DNA of 64,000 nt, from positions 79,022 to 143,021 of the forward strand of contig NW_006921557.1 of NCBI RefSeq assembly GCF_000340215.1, in the 5' to 3' direction. The stretch is from Pseudocercospora fijiensis CIRAD86. Taxonomy: Eukaryota > Ascomycota > Dothideomycetes > Mycosphaerellales > Mycosphaerellaceae. Positions 1 through 12,799 of this stretch are shown here, in pieces. Each line of letters begins with the position of its first letter. Position 1 is the stretch's first letter. The notes beneath the pieces were generated by a model. That model did not search any database. It saw only the letters and a program-made list of their open reading frames with translations, and was not told the DNA's origin. The translations under genes and the position numbers were made by a program.

Positions 1-862
1 GCCGTCGTCCTCGGAACATCTATAGACGCCTCCCGCCGAGTAAGCAACTATATTATCGAAGCCGCCTAGGGCGAAGATTAGTTTACTTAAGCCTCGGAGC
101 TTGTCCGGCTTCCGTTTAGCGCTCTACTTTTAGTACCTAAACGCATTCTCGCCGACATTATAGCTACTACTCGGATTGGACTTAGTCTCGAAGAAGCCTA
201 TCGCTTCTAGACACAAGGTAAACGGAAGAGGCTCGCGGAAGCCTAGAATAGTCGCGTCAATAAGAGGAAGAGCGCTCTTTACGATTTTATTACCGGTAGT
301 AACATTACCGCTATAAGAGACGCTTATAAACCGAAACCTAGCAAGGAACGTACGATGCAGGCCTACCTACCTAACATTCCTAAAGACTATATCGTTCTCT
401 AAGGCTTTAAGACGGGGCGCAATTTACTAGCGCCGAAAAAACACCTATTACGCGCCTTACGCAAAAAACATCTAAGGAAACCTAGGGTTAAAGCGGGTAG
501 TAATACACTAGTACTAGATTTATAGCTAGAAGACGATAGCGTAGAACCCAATATGCCGGCATTAGACGACGAAGGAGGGAAAGGTACCTAGGACAATTCT
601 CTTAACGTAGACGGAGATACGGCTTCTAATTTTCTTAATATATGCGATAGATTAGAGCTCCGTTTACAATGTCGCCGGCTTAGCCGTAGAGAAGGGATAG
701 AAGCCTACTATACCTACTGCCGCAAATAGTAGATAGACTTTACCTATACTTTGCTACCGAATATTAGAGAGCGTCTCGCTGCGTTAGGCCGGCTACCGTA
801 TATATAAACTTCAATTACTCCGTTCCTACTACGTACCGTCCCTATACCTAATATATATAAAT

Positions 863-921
863 GCTAACTAGTTTGCTATATAGCGAAAGATCTACCCGTT
901 TTCTAGCTAGCAAAGTAGTCT
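863..921. repeat. Palindrome pair P1 in the helicase gene
   Basis: Two decayed copies of the TTTTGCCGGCCGGCAAAA palindrome (TTTGCTATATAGCGAAA and TTTTCTAGCTAGCAAA). They are bounded by GCTAAC on the left and TAGTCT on the right. The pair interrupts the helicase reading frame and probably lies in an intron, although the splice sites are not clear here. Confidence 0.65.
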
Positions 922-3900
922 GCATCTTGCACCTTTTACTTAATCTTACGACCGCCTCGCTTAGAAGCCCGTAACCTATACGTATATAGCTCCCTACTAT
1001 CCCGAGGCGGAATGGCTCGTAGCTATATGCTATCTATTCTAACCGCCTACCCGGATTTCTAACTAGTTTACACCTACGCTATACTAAGTTATATTCTATA
1101 CGACCTTCGCCTTATTATCTTCCTATATACTATTTATAGTAGATACGGCCTATACAGAGATGCTATTAAGGTTTAGGTTGGACAATCCGCGCCTTAACTA
1201 CTTTAGTCTATAAAGGAGGCGATAGATATACGTCCGTTAATACGCTCTCGCGATTGATATATTATTACGATCGAGATTATTAGGGTTATAAGAACTACTC
1301 CTAACACCTAGGGACCTATATGCCGGAAAGACACCGTTTCGAGGATTACTTCTATTATCTTCCTTAATATCGCATTATTAAGTGCGTAACTTGCCGATAC
1401 GCCGTACCCCCTTACTATTTTTACGCTTACCTTAGCCGCTAATACCGACATACTATTCCTATTACTATCCGTCGCCTTCTTATCGAAGAATTCAAGCCGT
1501 TCCCCGATGTTACTATAATACCCGACTAGGTAATTTGGCCCTAGCTAACCGATAATTAAGCCCCGGAGTTCCCGCTCTACTTCGATTGTTTCCGATATAC
1601 TACTATCGACGAATAGGGCGAACAATATACGGCTGTCTTTTACTCGCGTACCTCGATATAAGAGCATTATAAAACGCGACATAAGTAGACTAATACCTAG
1701 ACTCGGGGCGGTAGTAGAAAAGCCCGCCTATAAGAGACACCTAATCGCCTATAGGAGAGTAATGTCTACGTATAGCAATTCTTCTACCCTAAAGCTAGGT
1801 ATAAACCCGGATAGAATCGCCTATTCTAGGTCTGTCGTCGCGCTTATATAGTGCCTATTCCCTCCTTATTATATAACGACTAGTTTGCGTCTGCCCTAAT
1901 TAAAGCCTAGGCCGATATCTAGGAGAAACTAGACGAGGATCGAAATGTCGTTTACGATAGCTTAGCCTACGTATCTGCCCTCCCCCCCTAGATTTAGCAA
2001 CTCTTTATCGACCTTTACGTCGTTTTACTCTATAAAGACGAAATATAGGCCGCTATCCGCCTCCCTAAAGAAGATAATAAGCCCTATATCGTAGAAGTTA
2101 TCGCTATCGCTCGCCGAGCGTTCTCTTATACGATAAGGCATTATAGCGAAAGTAGCCCCTATTTTAACCTTACTAATTCCCGCAAGTAAGCCCTCGCTAA
2201 CTTTTATAATATAATATAGAAGTCCGACTATTATAAACATTTTCGCTTTCGGCGCTATAAGACCCGCTCGAGCGAACTTAAATACGCCGACGCTATACTA
2301 TACGCGCTAGTATATTTTATTCGTTATATCTCCCCTAAAGTTCTATTTTTCCCTTCTATAATGTCGCCTACCGATAAACTTAACGACGACGTCGATGCCG
2401 AAGTCGCTAGTTAAGTAAGCGATAAAGTCGACGAAAAAGTCGACTATAGCCCCGCCTAAGTAACGCCGACCGACGAACAGCGCGAACTCTAGAATAAACT
2501 TAGCGACCGCGTCCGAAGCGGTATTACCGAGACGGAAGAACTAGAACTATATCCTCTTATTTCCTAGTTATTACTCTCCCTATTCTAGTACCTAATTAGT
2601 AGTCGTCGGTTCTGCTCCCTACTCCTTAGCTACTTCGCCCTTTATACGGTATAACCGTATTCGGGCGTATAGCGGGAGCCGAACGACTTTAATTACTATC
2701 TCTCCGCTATTGTTTAAATAGGGCAACTCCTCGTATTTAACTACTCCTAGCGTTATAACTAGGGCTTCGACCGCGACGACGAAGTTTTAGAGGCTATTAA
2801 GTATAAGATAGAGTTACTCTTTACGCGAGAGACTACTATCCGAGAAATTGTCCGCTAGCGCAGTACCCTCTTCGCCTTTACTAGCAACTATATGTCGACT
2901 AATTAGGCTATCTAGGCCGCCGACGGTAAATCCGTTTAATTTAGGGACGTCGTACTACGAGTTATAGACCTAACTACCCTACTCGAGTATTGCTATCGAT
3001 AGGCGTATAAGATCCTACGGCGCGACCTCCTTTTCGGACTCCCGTATAACTCTATCCCCCTTACCGACCTTTATAACCGCCCCGAAGAAACTACCGTCTA
3101 CTTTAGCTTCCTCTAGGACAAGCGCAATACTACTATCGTTAACCTAGCTCGGACGTTCGTTATTAACGCTATCGCTAGTAATCCGGCTCTATTATATTTA
3201 TACTTAGAGGCCGGTTTAGATACACTCCGCCTTAGCTCGGTAGTCGGCGCGTATAAGTATTGCGTCTAAGAGTTCCTTTAGCTACTTAGCGTCCTTATAT
3301 TTATTAGTAGCGGTTAGCCCGCCCGCGAACCCGAATTCTTCTCGGCGATATAGCGTAATACTTAGTCGGTCCGCTCTATTACTATCCGAGATAGATGCGT
3401 TATAATTTACCTAACCTATACTAAGCTCCGCTAGAAGCTAAACAATAAACAAAACGTCCGCTTCCTATTTAAGCTCGGCCGCCTACTTGTCGATTACCTT
3501 ATATATATTTAACTATTTCGCGAGCTCTACTAGTATTAATCTAACCCCGGGTAGGTGCTTAGTCCTTTCCTCTAGTCTAAGGACAACCTCGTCTAGTCGG
3601 ACAATACTATAACCCGATACCTTCGTCGATAGACCGTAGCCGCTAGCCTGCCCGCCTTCGGTATTAGCGAGTAGCGTTACTTCTCCGTCGCTATCGTTAA
3701 GAAATTCTTTAGTAAGTTCGTAGGCTTCGATTAATCGGACGTAGACGACGAAGACGACGAGGTCGACGATATAGAGGCAGCTATAGCTAGGTAGCGCAAC
3801 TATAGTCTCTATACCGCTAACATTTTATATACTAACGCTAATCTATTCGCCGCGTCGTCTAACTTATAAGATAGCTTAATCTAAGGCGGGTACCGCGCGT

Positions 3901-5863
3901 CTCGTATCTAGTCGAACTTCCTCTAGCTTCCTACCGCTATTGCTCGCTACTAGGGGACCTAGCCGTCGCTAGGTAGCTCTATTAGCAACCTCTTAGTACT
4001 CGAGAATAGTAGTCTCGCTCCCGTCTTTACCCTCGATAAAGCCCTATAGTACGCGCGCGAAATTATATAAAACCCGCGGCTATAGTAGAAGAGCGAGGGT
4101 TAAGCGACCGCTATACGATAGATCCTCTCCCTCGAGGCCCGACTACTCGTCGTCCTCGGCACTAGCGCCGGCAAGAGTCTCCTCTTTATAGTTCCTTACT
4201 ATATAAAAGGTACGTAGACTACCGTACTTATCCTTCCTCTAGTTGCTCTACGAGTTAATATACTTACCCGACTTAAAGCCGCTAAAGTGTCCTACGTAGT
4301 ATAGTAACTAGGAATAGAGCGCCCCGCTTCCCTTGTCCTAGTTAGCGCTAAGGCCGCCTACTCTACCTAATTTATTATATATATACGGCGTCTCGGGGTC
4401 TAGAACTAGCTCGATCGTATCTTCGTCGACGAGTGCTATTTAACCGTAACCGCGTTGCCGTACCGCTCTATCTTTCGCTAATTTAGCTATCTCGGGTCGA
4501 TTAGTGCCTAGGTCGTCTACCTAACCGCTACTCTGCTACTATTAATAGAACCTAAATTCCTATAGCGTAACGTTATCGCCTAGCCTATAATAGTACGGCG
4601 GAGTACTAATCGCGCTAATATTACATATCGTATTTCCTTATACTAGTAGGCATAGTTACTACTTATAGCCGTACGACTTATTAGGAAGCAACCTAGGGCG
4701 AGTATATTCGTACCTAGCGATCGCGTCCTAGTATTCGTATATAGTCTCGACTACGCCGAGTAGCTAGCGAGGGAAATTGATTGCCCGTACTTTACTACCG
4801 CTAGTAGAACTACTAGCGAGAAAGAACAGCTACTCGACGCCTAGCTTAATAGCACCGATAATCTATTTCTTATCGCTACTCCTACGCTCGGCGAAGGATT
4901 CGACGCACTACGTATCCGGGTTGTTATCTACGTCGGCCTCCTACCCTTACTAATATTATTCGTATAATAGTCCGGTCGCGCTAGGCGAGATAGAAAGCTA
5001 GTACTATCTTACCTCCTACTGCTAACCGAACTAACTATACTAGTAATAGTCGACTAGAGTAAGCTTAGCTTCGATTAATACCCTTACGTAGATAACGTTA
5101 GCTATATATAGCAGCGCGAGAGGCAAGCTATATAGCAATATACTCGCGTAGGTAAATGTTTGCGTCTAATTATGTCTAATTACCTCGATAGTCCCTAATT
5201 CCGCTTAACGTATATATCTAACCTAGACGATAGTAACGAGCTCTACTAACGATATATATACCGACTAGTACTACCTCTAACCTAGCCCGAAACGCCGTAG
5301 GCTTAGGCGATCCGTCGGTAGACCGCCTATTTCTAGCGTATCTAGCAAAACGAAGCTAGTAGTATAATGCAGTTCGACCGCAACCTCGCCGTTATCTAAC
5401 AACTATATACTATTTGCCGCTTCGTTAATCCCCGCCTCCCTATATACTAATTCTCTTAATGCCTACGCGCTAACTTCGTAGTTGCGAAGAAGAGGCAAGC
5501 GCTCTAGACTAAGCCGATCGAGAGGTACTATACCTGCTTCTACTACTATTTCCCTTTTACTATATGCTAGGAATATAGTAAGCAAACACGGAGTTGTTAA
5601 CGGCTAGACGTTATATAGCTAGTCGCTATCGGCGTGTTCTAGTCGCTATAGATAGGTCCTACTTAGATCCGGGATAAATTCTAGCACTAATTTAAAACGC
5701 TAGAGGAATACCTCTAGTAGATAACTTAGAGTACTATATAGGATAGAGAAAAGGCTATCTAAGGTATTCGTCTCTGCGCTATCGCTATTAAGTACGTTCT
5801 AGCTAGGAACGTTAAACTAGATCCGGTACCCGCTAATAACTATATAGAGTAGGAATTCTAGAC

Positions 5864-5944
5864 GCTAACTATTTCGCCGGCCGGAAAAAAAAACAATAAT
5901 ATACCGGTCGTGCTATTCACTTTTCCGTCTAGCGAAATAGTCGG
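5864..5944. repeat. Palindrome pair P2 near the 3' end of the helicase gene
   Basis: GCTAACTATTTCGCCGGCCGG on the left and TTTTCCGTCTAGCGAAATAGTC on the right, separated by an A-rich linker. It is a paired palindrome of the type seen in the introns of the other genes. It is present at the same place in copy B. Confidence 0.65.
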
Positions 5945-8046
5945 TACGTAGCTATATTATCGCTATATTAACTCGGTAGTTAGGCGGGAGTAATAGTCTC
6001 TAATCTACTAACGATATTATTATACTAGTATCCTTATTAAATTAATAACGCTATAGCGTCGCTACGCTCGTACGCTATAGTATAAGATATCTACCGACGT
6101 TAGAAGTAGAGTATATAACTAAATAGTTATAGCTAGCATTCACCTATATCGCTAGACTGTTTAAGTTAAACACGGATAGAGCGTAGTTAGTCGAGATCTA
6201 AAATATAAACTATCTATAAACCGAACTACTATTACTCGATATATTCTACTCTCTCTATCCTTACCCTAACCGCCTCCTCGTCGCCTTTCGCCTACGTCGT
6301 ATATTAACCTACCGACGACAATGTACTAATAGTATCGTCGCCCTTCGTCGGAGTATTTCCGCCTACAGACTTGTTATCTCTACTACTATCTCTACGATCT
6401 GTTCCTCTAGTACCTCTATACTTAGCTACTTCTTATTTATTGTTCGCCCGTATACTACCTAGCCGGCCGACAAATCTTCCTCTACGCTCCTCCTCCCGCT
6501 TATCCCCTATTTATCGTAGCCTTCGCCTAGTCCGCCTATTCCCCCCCCGTTAACCTCTATTATACCCTTACTTAATCTACCTATTACTCTCTCGTTAACT
6601 TCTATTATACCCTTACCTACTATTATATTACTACCTACCGGTGTACTATCTACCTAATCGCTAGGCCTATTAACCCGCGCCTACGTCGCTAACTTATCTA
6701 GTCGCTATTCCCCTATTTCTATCCTATAATAGTATATTTCCTATGCAAATAAAAACGCTATATATTCTACGTAATGTAACTATTTCTCCTCCGCCGAGAA
6801 GCTCGCCTAGTTATACTATAGAAGTAGTAGCGGTCGCTCGTATAACTATCGTCGTATTAATATTCTATCGCAATACTCGGCTATATTACCGGTCGCTAGC
6901 GCCGGCTCGGCATAACTCGCTAACATTTAGTAGTCGGCTATCTCGGCAGTCTTACTCGTATCTACGCGACGGCTAGCTATAGAGAGAAGTTTCAGAATAG
7001 CGACGTACTCGAGTAGTTTAGTAGGCGAAATCGGATAAAGGTAGGATACGGACAACCTCTAGAACCGACGTCCTCTTATATCTTTCCTCGCTATATATAT
7101 TAGACTACCTACCGCATCGCTACTTTGTCTATTATTGTAGCCGATCCTACCTTACGTCCTACTAGAACCGTACGTAAACTCGATTAAATTTCACCGTACC
7201 GCTCGTACCTACGCGTCCGCCTCTGCTTATCGTATACTATTTCTTTTATAATATGCTATTCGCCTACGTACTCTCTCTAGTATACTCGAATAGCGCGGTT
7301 ATACCGTATTATATTTCGATCTAGGCGTCGCATTTGAAATCCGCGTATATAAGTTAGGTTTGATTTAATATCTCCTCGTACGTCGTCGTATATTATCTAT
7401 CGTAATCTCTTATATTCCCTCTAGCCCTTGCTATTACTTAGGGGTCGAGCGCTAATACTATAGCTCTCTCGCCTCGTATTTATACGTACTATCGACGGCA
7501 GCTAATAAAGTGCTGCTTACCCGGGTTATTTCTTACTACCGGTATCTGCTTTATACCTATTATCCTAGCGAGTACGCTAATACCCCGACCGATCGACGTG
7601 CTAGCTTAGTTTCTATACTATCGCACTAACTATAGGCCTCCTCTAGTAGTTAGGTTAGATCTCGCTAGTAGAGGACATACTCGGTTAAGTCGGATTACAC
7701 CCCGTATAACTTAACGTAGGTATACTTGCTAGACAATCTACCGGTTTTTCCCTATCTCGCGATACCCGTATTGAAATACTAGAACCTATCGGTAAAGGAG
7801 TCGGCTAGATCGAGTATTATTAGATATAAGCTATTTATAGAGATCTTATACGTTAACCTACTTATATATATAGCATAGTCGATACTACGCCGTAGTACCG
7901 CTAAACATCGCTAGCTACGTATAGGAGGTAAATGTATATAGTTATAGTACTACCCGAATTTCTATATCTAGCACTTCTATCGTACGAGACTTAGGCGTTA
8001 TATAACCTAGGGCTAATCTACTAAACGACGATTAGATACGAACCGG

Positions 8047-8105
8047 TTTGCTAGGCGGCAAACTATATTATCTATATTACTTTTACTAGCTAGCAAAATA
8101 GTTAG
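8047..8105. repeat. Palindrome pair P3
   Basis: TTTGCTAGGCGGCAAA at 8,047-8,062 and TTTTACTAGCTAGCAAAA at 8,081-8,098, followed by TAGTTAG. The same pair is in copy B at 52,516-52,574. Confidence 0.7.
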
Positions 8106-8889
8106 CACTCTCGCATTGTAATTGCGGTTATAGCAGATGCGTCTACTAGCTGCAGGTCGCAGTATAGCAACGCTACTAAGGCTCGAACCCTAATTGCGCT
8201 ATCTATCCCTAGATATAGCTCGACTATTATACCTCGCCGACTAGCTTTTATCGTATATCGTCTATTAGGACGTCCGGTATACTATCTATGCCGTTATCGC
8301 AGCCTTAGCTATCTTAGTCTAGTATATTCTTGCTTACCTAGTAGTCTACTATTATCTAATCCGGCTATTATCGAGGTAATCCGATATATCCTTACGTTAT
8401 AATACTAACGGACCCGTATACGGACTTATTAGGCTATATACTAGTTTATATATAGTTATTATATACGTAATAAAATACTACGATCAACTTAGTTAGTATT
8501 CGGTTCTTGAAACTGTTAACTCGTAATATCGTAGAATAGATAGCGGTTAGTTCGTCTACCCGGGATATACGTCCGAAATTATAGTATATTTTCGAACGAC
8601 TACAATTCTCGAAAACTAATTTCTCCCCCGATCGATTAGATAATAACGCCCTAATCTAACGATATCTTTTATTATTTATCTACCCGAATATAAACCTACT
8701 ATAACCGAGACAGTCCGAGCAAATTAGTAACCTTACCGCCGCTAAGATTTACCCTAATCGTTACTAACCCTCGGGTCTAGCTTACTTACGTATTACGCTC
8801 CGTATACTAACGGCGTTTTCTAGGGCAGGTTTTATAGGTTACCTCCTCCTACTACCGTATATTATATAGTAAATCATTAATAGCATAAT

Positions 8890-8957
8890 GCTAACTGTTT
8901 TGCTGCCTAGCAAACTGCCGGGCTATTGTCTATTTTCCTAGCCGGCAAAACGGTTAG
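8890..8957. repeat. Palindrome pair P4 with inverted GCTAAC/GTTAG ends
   Basis: The segment starts GCTAACTGTTTTGCTGCC and ends TAGCCGGCAAAACGGTTAG, so the whole ~68 bp is an imperfect inverted repeat containing two palindromic cores. It resembles a very small inverted-repeat element. Copy B carries it at 53,359-53,426. Confidence 0.7.
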
Positions 8958-9049
8958 TACTCTTGTATAGTTGCATTTATTATCCTATAGTTTAACGGGT
9001 TAGGGAAATACGAGGCGGTCTATATTGCTTAACTACTATATCCACTTAG

Positions 9050-11100
9050 AGACGGTGGCATATATACATCGAATGCATTACGTGTGCTATGCTTAGTGTA
9101 GGCTTATATATGCTCTAGCCTATCGACATATTATAGTTGCTCCGCCTAGAATAGATCTATCGTCTCTAGTATTTCCGAGATACCGCCCCGCGTAGCCTCG
9201 AGCTATACGGCTACTCCGATACGTATACTGTCTCGTATTCTCTAGCCTTCCTCCTATACTATACTTACTATTCGATTAGCGTTAGATATCCCGTCTAATA
9301 ACAAAGGTATATACTTGTCGCGAATGTAGTCGATTAAATCTTTACCCCTAAACTTAAGTTCTAGGACCTCCTTTACCTCCCCTAATACTTTATCGAGGTT
9401 AGCTACACTATGTACGTCTAGTAGCTTACGGCATGCCGCCTCTAGAACCGGAATTACCTTAATAGTAAGATCTACTAAATCCTATTATATAGGTAGCCCT
9501 ACTACTCGGCGTAGTAATCGGATGCTATTTACTATTAACAAGTAGTCTAGGTACTATTTCGCCTAGTGCAGGATCGCGTCGGGAAAGTACTCCTACTATA
9601 CGCTCTTAATTAATGTTGTCGTCGTCGTATAGAGTATTAATAGCGGATCGTCTAGATACGTATCTAGTAGTATTAACTTTATATACTACGCGGCTAGATA
9701 ATACCTATTTACGGTCGGGCAGTCTATTCGGATTACCGCTATCGTAACCGCTATCCTATCGATAACAAAGCCTACTAGACATATACGGTACCTACTACTG
9801 TCCGGTTTTACGAATGTATTATCTACGATTAACGTCCTATCGCCCTCGGTATATAGCTCTAAAAGCTCGGGATAGGCGACGACTAGGTACTTAAACCTAT
9901 CCTTTACCGTCTCCGGTTGTATATAAAAGCCCGCGTATCTTAGTATATTTAGTTCTATGCCCGCGGTCGAATAGTCCGGCCGTTTGATTTTCTTTATCTC
10001 CGGTAGCTACGAGATATCCTCGATAACCTTATCCGCTTGTTTTTTATTTAACCCCGCGTACCGATATACTAACCTAGCTACTGCTTTATATACTTCTATC
10101 GAACGACCCCGGGTATATATTATTATAAACTGTATCCTAATTCGCTAGCACGCCTCCCGTATACTATACTACTCTAGGTCTACTCGGTCGCTCTCGCCGT
10201 AGTTATAACGCGTATTAGATTAGTCTATTATCTACTTGCCCGGGATCTATTTGTACCTCCCCTCGGCCCCTATTATCTCTATAATTCCTCGCTATAGATA
10301 CGTATCTTCTCTATCTCTACCGTCGCCGTACTAGTACGTTATACGAGTTTGTTAACCTAATATATTAATATCGCACTTGCTTTTTATAATACTAAATCCC
10401 CTCCGCTTCGCCTATCTATATATAAACTATTCGGCCGCCTAGAATAACGGGAATTAATGCCCGTAGATCCGGTCTAGTAGCCTATACGCCCCTATTAGAC
10501 GCTCGCATCGCGCCCTAGTATTATCTGTCCTACTATCCTTACCGCGAACTCGTACTAGAGCGCCGGGCAATCTTGCAATTATTAGATATCGCTAGATAGC
10601 GGCGCTCCTCTCGCGATATATCTCCCCTAATAACTTCTCTCGCCCTCTTACGCCTCTGCCTAAGCGCTAACAATCCTATTCGCGAACGGCGTATTCGATA
10701 TCGAGTAGCGTAAAGTAGTCGTCGGTTACACTCTATAATAGGAACTACGATAGACTTATTGTCGCTTCTAGCGTAACTACCCGATTGTCGCGTATAACTA
10801 CTATATAGTATAGACGATCTATACTACCGTATCTAATACTTACTCGGCTAAGGGGAAACTCTATCCCCCCCTATAAACGGAATCGGCCTCGCTATTAAAC
10901 TTAAAAACTAGTTATATCCCCTTCCCCTTCTATAGCGCGTAACTTATACCGCATCTATATATCTACGCTACTATCCGCCCTAATAGATATATCCTTACCT
11001 AAACTACCTATTATAGGAGATTACTATATCCTATACGTATATCTATCTTGCGCGTATAATACTCGGTCGAAGACTCGACCCTCTCTCCTACCTTTATCCT
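9050..11100 (-). pseudogene. MULE-like transposase remnant, RIP-broken (copy A)
   Basis: Minus-strand gene remnant. One frame reads at least 68 codons without a stop across about 9,900-9,700, unusual in this DNA. This stretch contains YPELLELYTEGDRTLIVDNTF (the VDNTF at 9,812-9,826), then VKPDSSRYRMCLVGFVID. Further on are DTYLDDPLLILY and a segment ending EYFPDAI. The order of an aspartate after a hydrophobic strand, a VGFxxD-like strand and a later FPDA segment resembles the catalytic core of Mutator-like (MULE) DDE transposases. The expected second Asp and the C..H motif are not clearly retained. This is pattern resemblance only and the gene could be another DDE-type or unrelated protein. 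It diverges from the plus-strand genes that start near 11.5 kb, so both sides may share the intergenic space around 11.1-11.5 kb. Confidence 0.4.
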
Positions 11101-11275
11101 ATCTCGCCCGTTTCTACGTAGTATATCTCCTATAGCTTATCGTATACATTAACTAACAACACGGCCGGTACTATTACGTACTATTACGCCGACCGCCCTA
11201 TACCTACTAACGCGCCCTATAATCTCGTAATTAATAATACTAACTATTATTCTACCTAGTAAAACGGCTAGTATT

Positions 11276-11540
11276 GCCTTAGGTACCCGCTACCGCGCCT
11301 ACGTAGCTCGATATCGCCTTTACGTCTACCCTTTACTTAGGCTAAGTTTAACCGTATATTAGCGTATTTCGGCGGACTTCACTTTATAGTATTAACTAAG
11401 GCGGCGAACGAAGCGTAGTCCCGACCTTACTATATAAATTAGCTACGTCGCCTAGGAGGACTCTTTTATACGTATATTAGTAGAGTAAACCGCTAGTCTA
11501 CCGGTCTTGCCCCGAGCGCTATTAACGTACTAATATAGGT
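11276..11540 (+). promoter_or_regulatory. Shared promoter module 1 (copy A)
   Basis: First of four related promoter modules in copy A. In order it has: a TTAGGCTAAGTTTAACCGTA block near 11,340; CGGCGGACTT near 11,373; CGGCGAACGAAGCG at 11,402-11,415; a TATATAAATT box at 11,431-11,440; GCTACGTCGCC just after; then GTAAACCGCTAGTCTACCGG near 11,490, CCGAGCGC near 11,515 and a pyrimidine-rich tract at about 11,540-11,600. A TATA box followed by a CT-rich tract is the usual layout of strong filamentous-fungal promoters. Half-palindromes flank it near 11,245 and 11,625. Confidence 0.8.
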
Positions 11541-11639
11541 CTCTTCTCGGCCGCTAACTCTCTCTACTTTATAATCTACTTCTACTACTAGCGACCTATA
11601 CTCGTCTATCTATTTCTCCGGCCGGCAAACTAGTCTGTA

Positions 11640-12240
11640 GCCCTATACGTATATCCTACGCTACCGTACTATACTACGCTACGACTACCTACTAAGCTCC
11701 CTACTACGTCCGATTATCGCTATAGTAGACTATACCGATAGTGCCGCCGTCGCGCCCTTCGAGGCCGAACTCCGTCGTCTCTATATTAACAAAAACTGCT
11801 AGCTGTTTTTCTACGCCTACTTAATTAATAAAGAGATCGAATACTGCTACGGTCGAATATTAAGCTTCTCTTAGCTCGACCTCGACGGCTATTCCGAAAA
11901 GCTCCGCTAACTCCGACTACGTAAGCTCGCGATCTTTCTAGTTAGTATCGGCTATACTAGATTTTAAAGGGACTATACTCGGTATATTTAGAGACATTAG
12001 CCTCGTATACTAGCGATAGAGCCGTAGAAGTTAAGGTCGGAATCGTCTCTATATAGCTCCGCTACGATAATTAGCATTTATTTAGTTACTCTATATAGAA
12101 CTAGGCGTAGGGAAGCCTACGTACGCCCCTAGGTTACCTATTATACTATGCTCTCGACGGCGGATTAATACGGACGTACGTAGCATTATAGACTATGCCG
12201 TAGCTTATACTACTATAGTTCTATACTATCTAGCTCTCTA
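11640..12240 (+). pseudogene. Unrecognised small gene downstream of promoter module 1 (copy A)
   Basis: Not recognised. The best frame, read through RIP stops, includes APFEAELRRLYINKN, FFYAYLINKEIEYCYGRIL and LDLDGYSEKLR between about 11,745 and 11,910, giving a charged protein of perhaps 150-200 residues. Its main support as a gene is position: it follows a TATA box and pyrimidine tract shared with the SNF2-type genes and is followed by the next copy of the same promoter. The start codon cannot be fixed, because ATG readily becomes ATA under RIP. Confidence 0.35.
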
Positions 12241-12429
12241 TTGCTCTTATCCTTATATAACGATTTAATTTATATATCTACTATCTTATCCTTTCCTATA
12301 CTATACGTACCGATATCTCCCGCAATCGTCGACTATTTTACTAGCTAGCAAAGTCTATCGTCCCTATAGCCGCTATAGTTGCCTTATATCCTATCTAGCT
12401 ATATATGTCTACTATTGCCTCCGCTAGTA

Positions 12430-12710
12430 GAACGGTCGACTATGCCTTAGGTATCTATTAGCTCGGTACGCTAGTCGTTACCCGACTTTATACCCTTTAC
12501 TTAGATTGAGTTTAATACTATACTAGTATATTTCGGTAGACTTTACCTCTCGGCCTCGACTAAAGCGGCGAACGAAGCGCAATCCCGACCTCGCTATATA
12601 AATTCGCTACGTCGCTTAGGACGACCTTTTCGTACGCGCCTTAGTAAAGTAAACCGCTAGTCTACCGGTCTTAGCCCGAGCGCCTATACCGCGCTAATTT
12701 ATATCTCCTT
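12430..12710 (+). promoter_or_regulatory. Shared promoter module 2 (copy A)
   Basis: It has the same order of elements as module 1: a TTAGATTGAGTTTAATAC block, CGGTAGACTTTACCTC, GCGGCGAACGAAGCG, TATATAAATT at 12,595-12,604, GCTACGTCGCTTAGGACGAC, and a GTAAACCGCTAGTCTACCGG block matching module 1 exactly near 12,660. The pyrimidine-rich tract runs from 12,705 to 12,785. A degenerate palindrome pair lies upstream (about 12,333-12,450). Confidence 0.8.
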
Positions 12711-12799
12711 CTACTCCTCGACTTCTCTTCTACCTTACTACCTACTTCTACTACCGCCTACTCTACTCGCCTAGTAACTTTTCCGCCCGGTAAATTAGT

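Larger units (their letters stand above)
1..6300 (+). pseudogene. Telomere-linked RecQ-type helicase, RIP-broken, 5' cut by window edge (copy A)
   Basis: Remnant of a large fungal telomere-linked helicase of the RecQ superfamily, a DNA-unwinding ATPase usually encoded next to chromosome ends. With RIP stops read through, the helicase core has a Walker A segment GTSAGKS at 4,158-4,178, a DEAH/DECH-type box reading DECY at 4,428-4,439 (His to Tyr, as CAT to TAT by RIP) and motif VI QSGRARRDR at about 4,968-4,994. Upstream (about 3,080-3,720) is the long conserved region of fungal TLH proteins, including SGQPAREPEF near 3,310 and the FGISEQRYFSVAIVKKFF block near 3,660. A Cys/His-rich stretch at 640-740 may be a degenerate zinc finger. 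Frame 1 (1-~1,850) and frame 0 (from ~1,890) imply introns. The family call rests on motif memory, not a search. Stops occur throughout, so it is non-functional. Confidence 0.8.
6300..9040. other. Gene-poor stretch of copy A with no recognised gene
   Basis: No domain was recognised on either strand. With RIP stops ignored, several frames look open, including a minus-strand frame across about 8,860-8,110 and 7,560-7,260. This is not diagnostic, because TGA is depleted everywhere. Two palindrome pairs (8,047-8,105 and 8,890-8,957) interrupt the stretch in the way they interrupt genes elsewhere. That hints at a minus-strand gene or a 3' extension of the transposase-like gene. Short plus-strand frames at 6,371-6,553 and 6,743-6,976 have no recognisable content. 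Confidence 0.5.

Noticed and set aside
6371..6976. Two plus-strand frames (60 and 77 codons) as genes
   Set aside because: No motif, and copy B has lost both start codons through transitions, with no sign of constraint.
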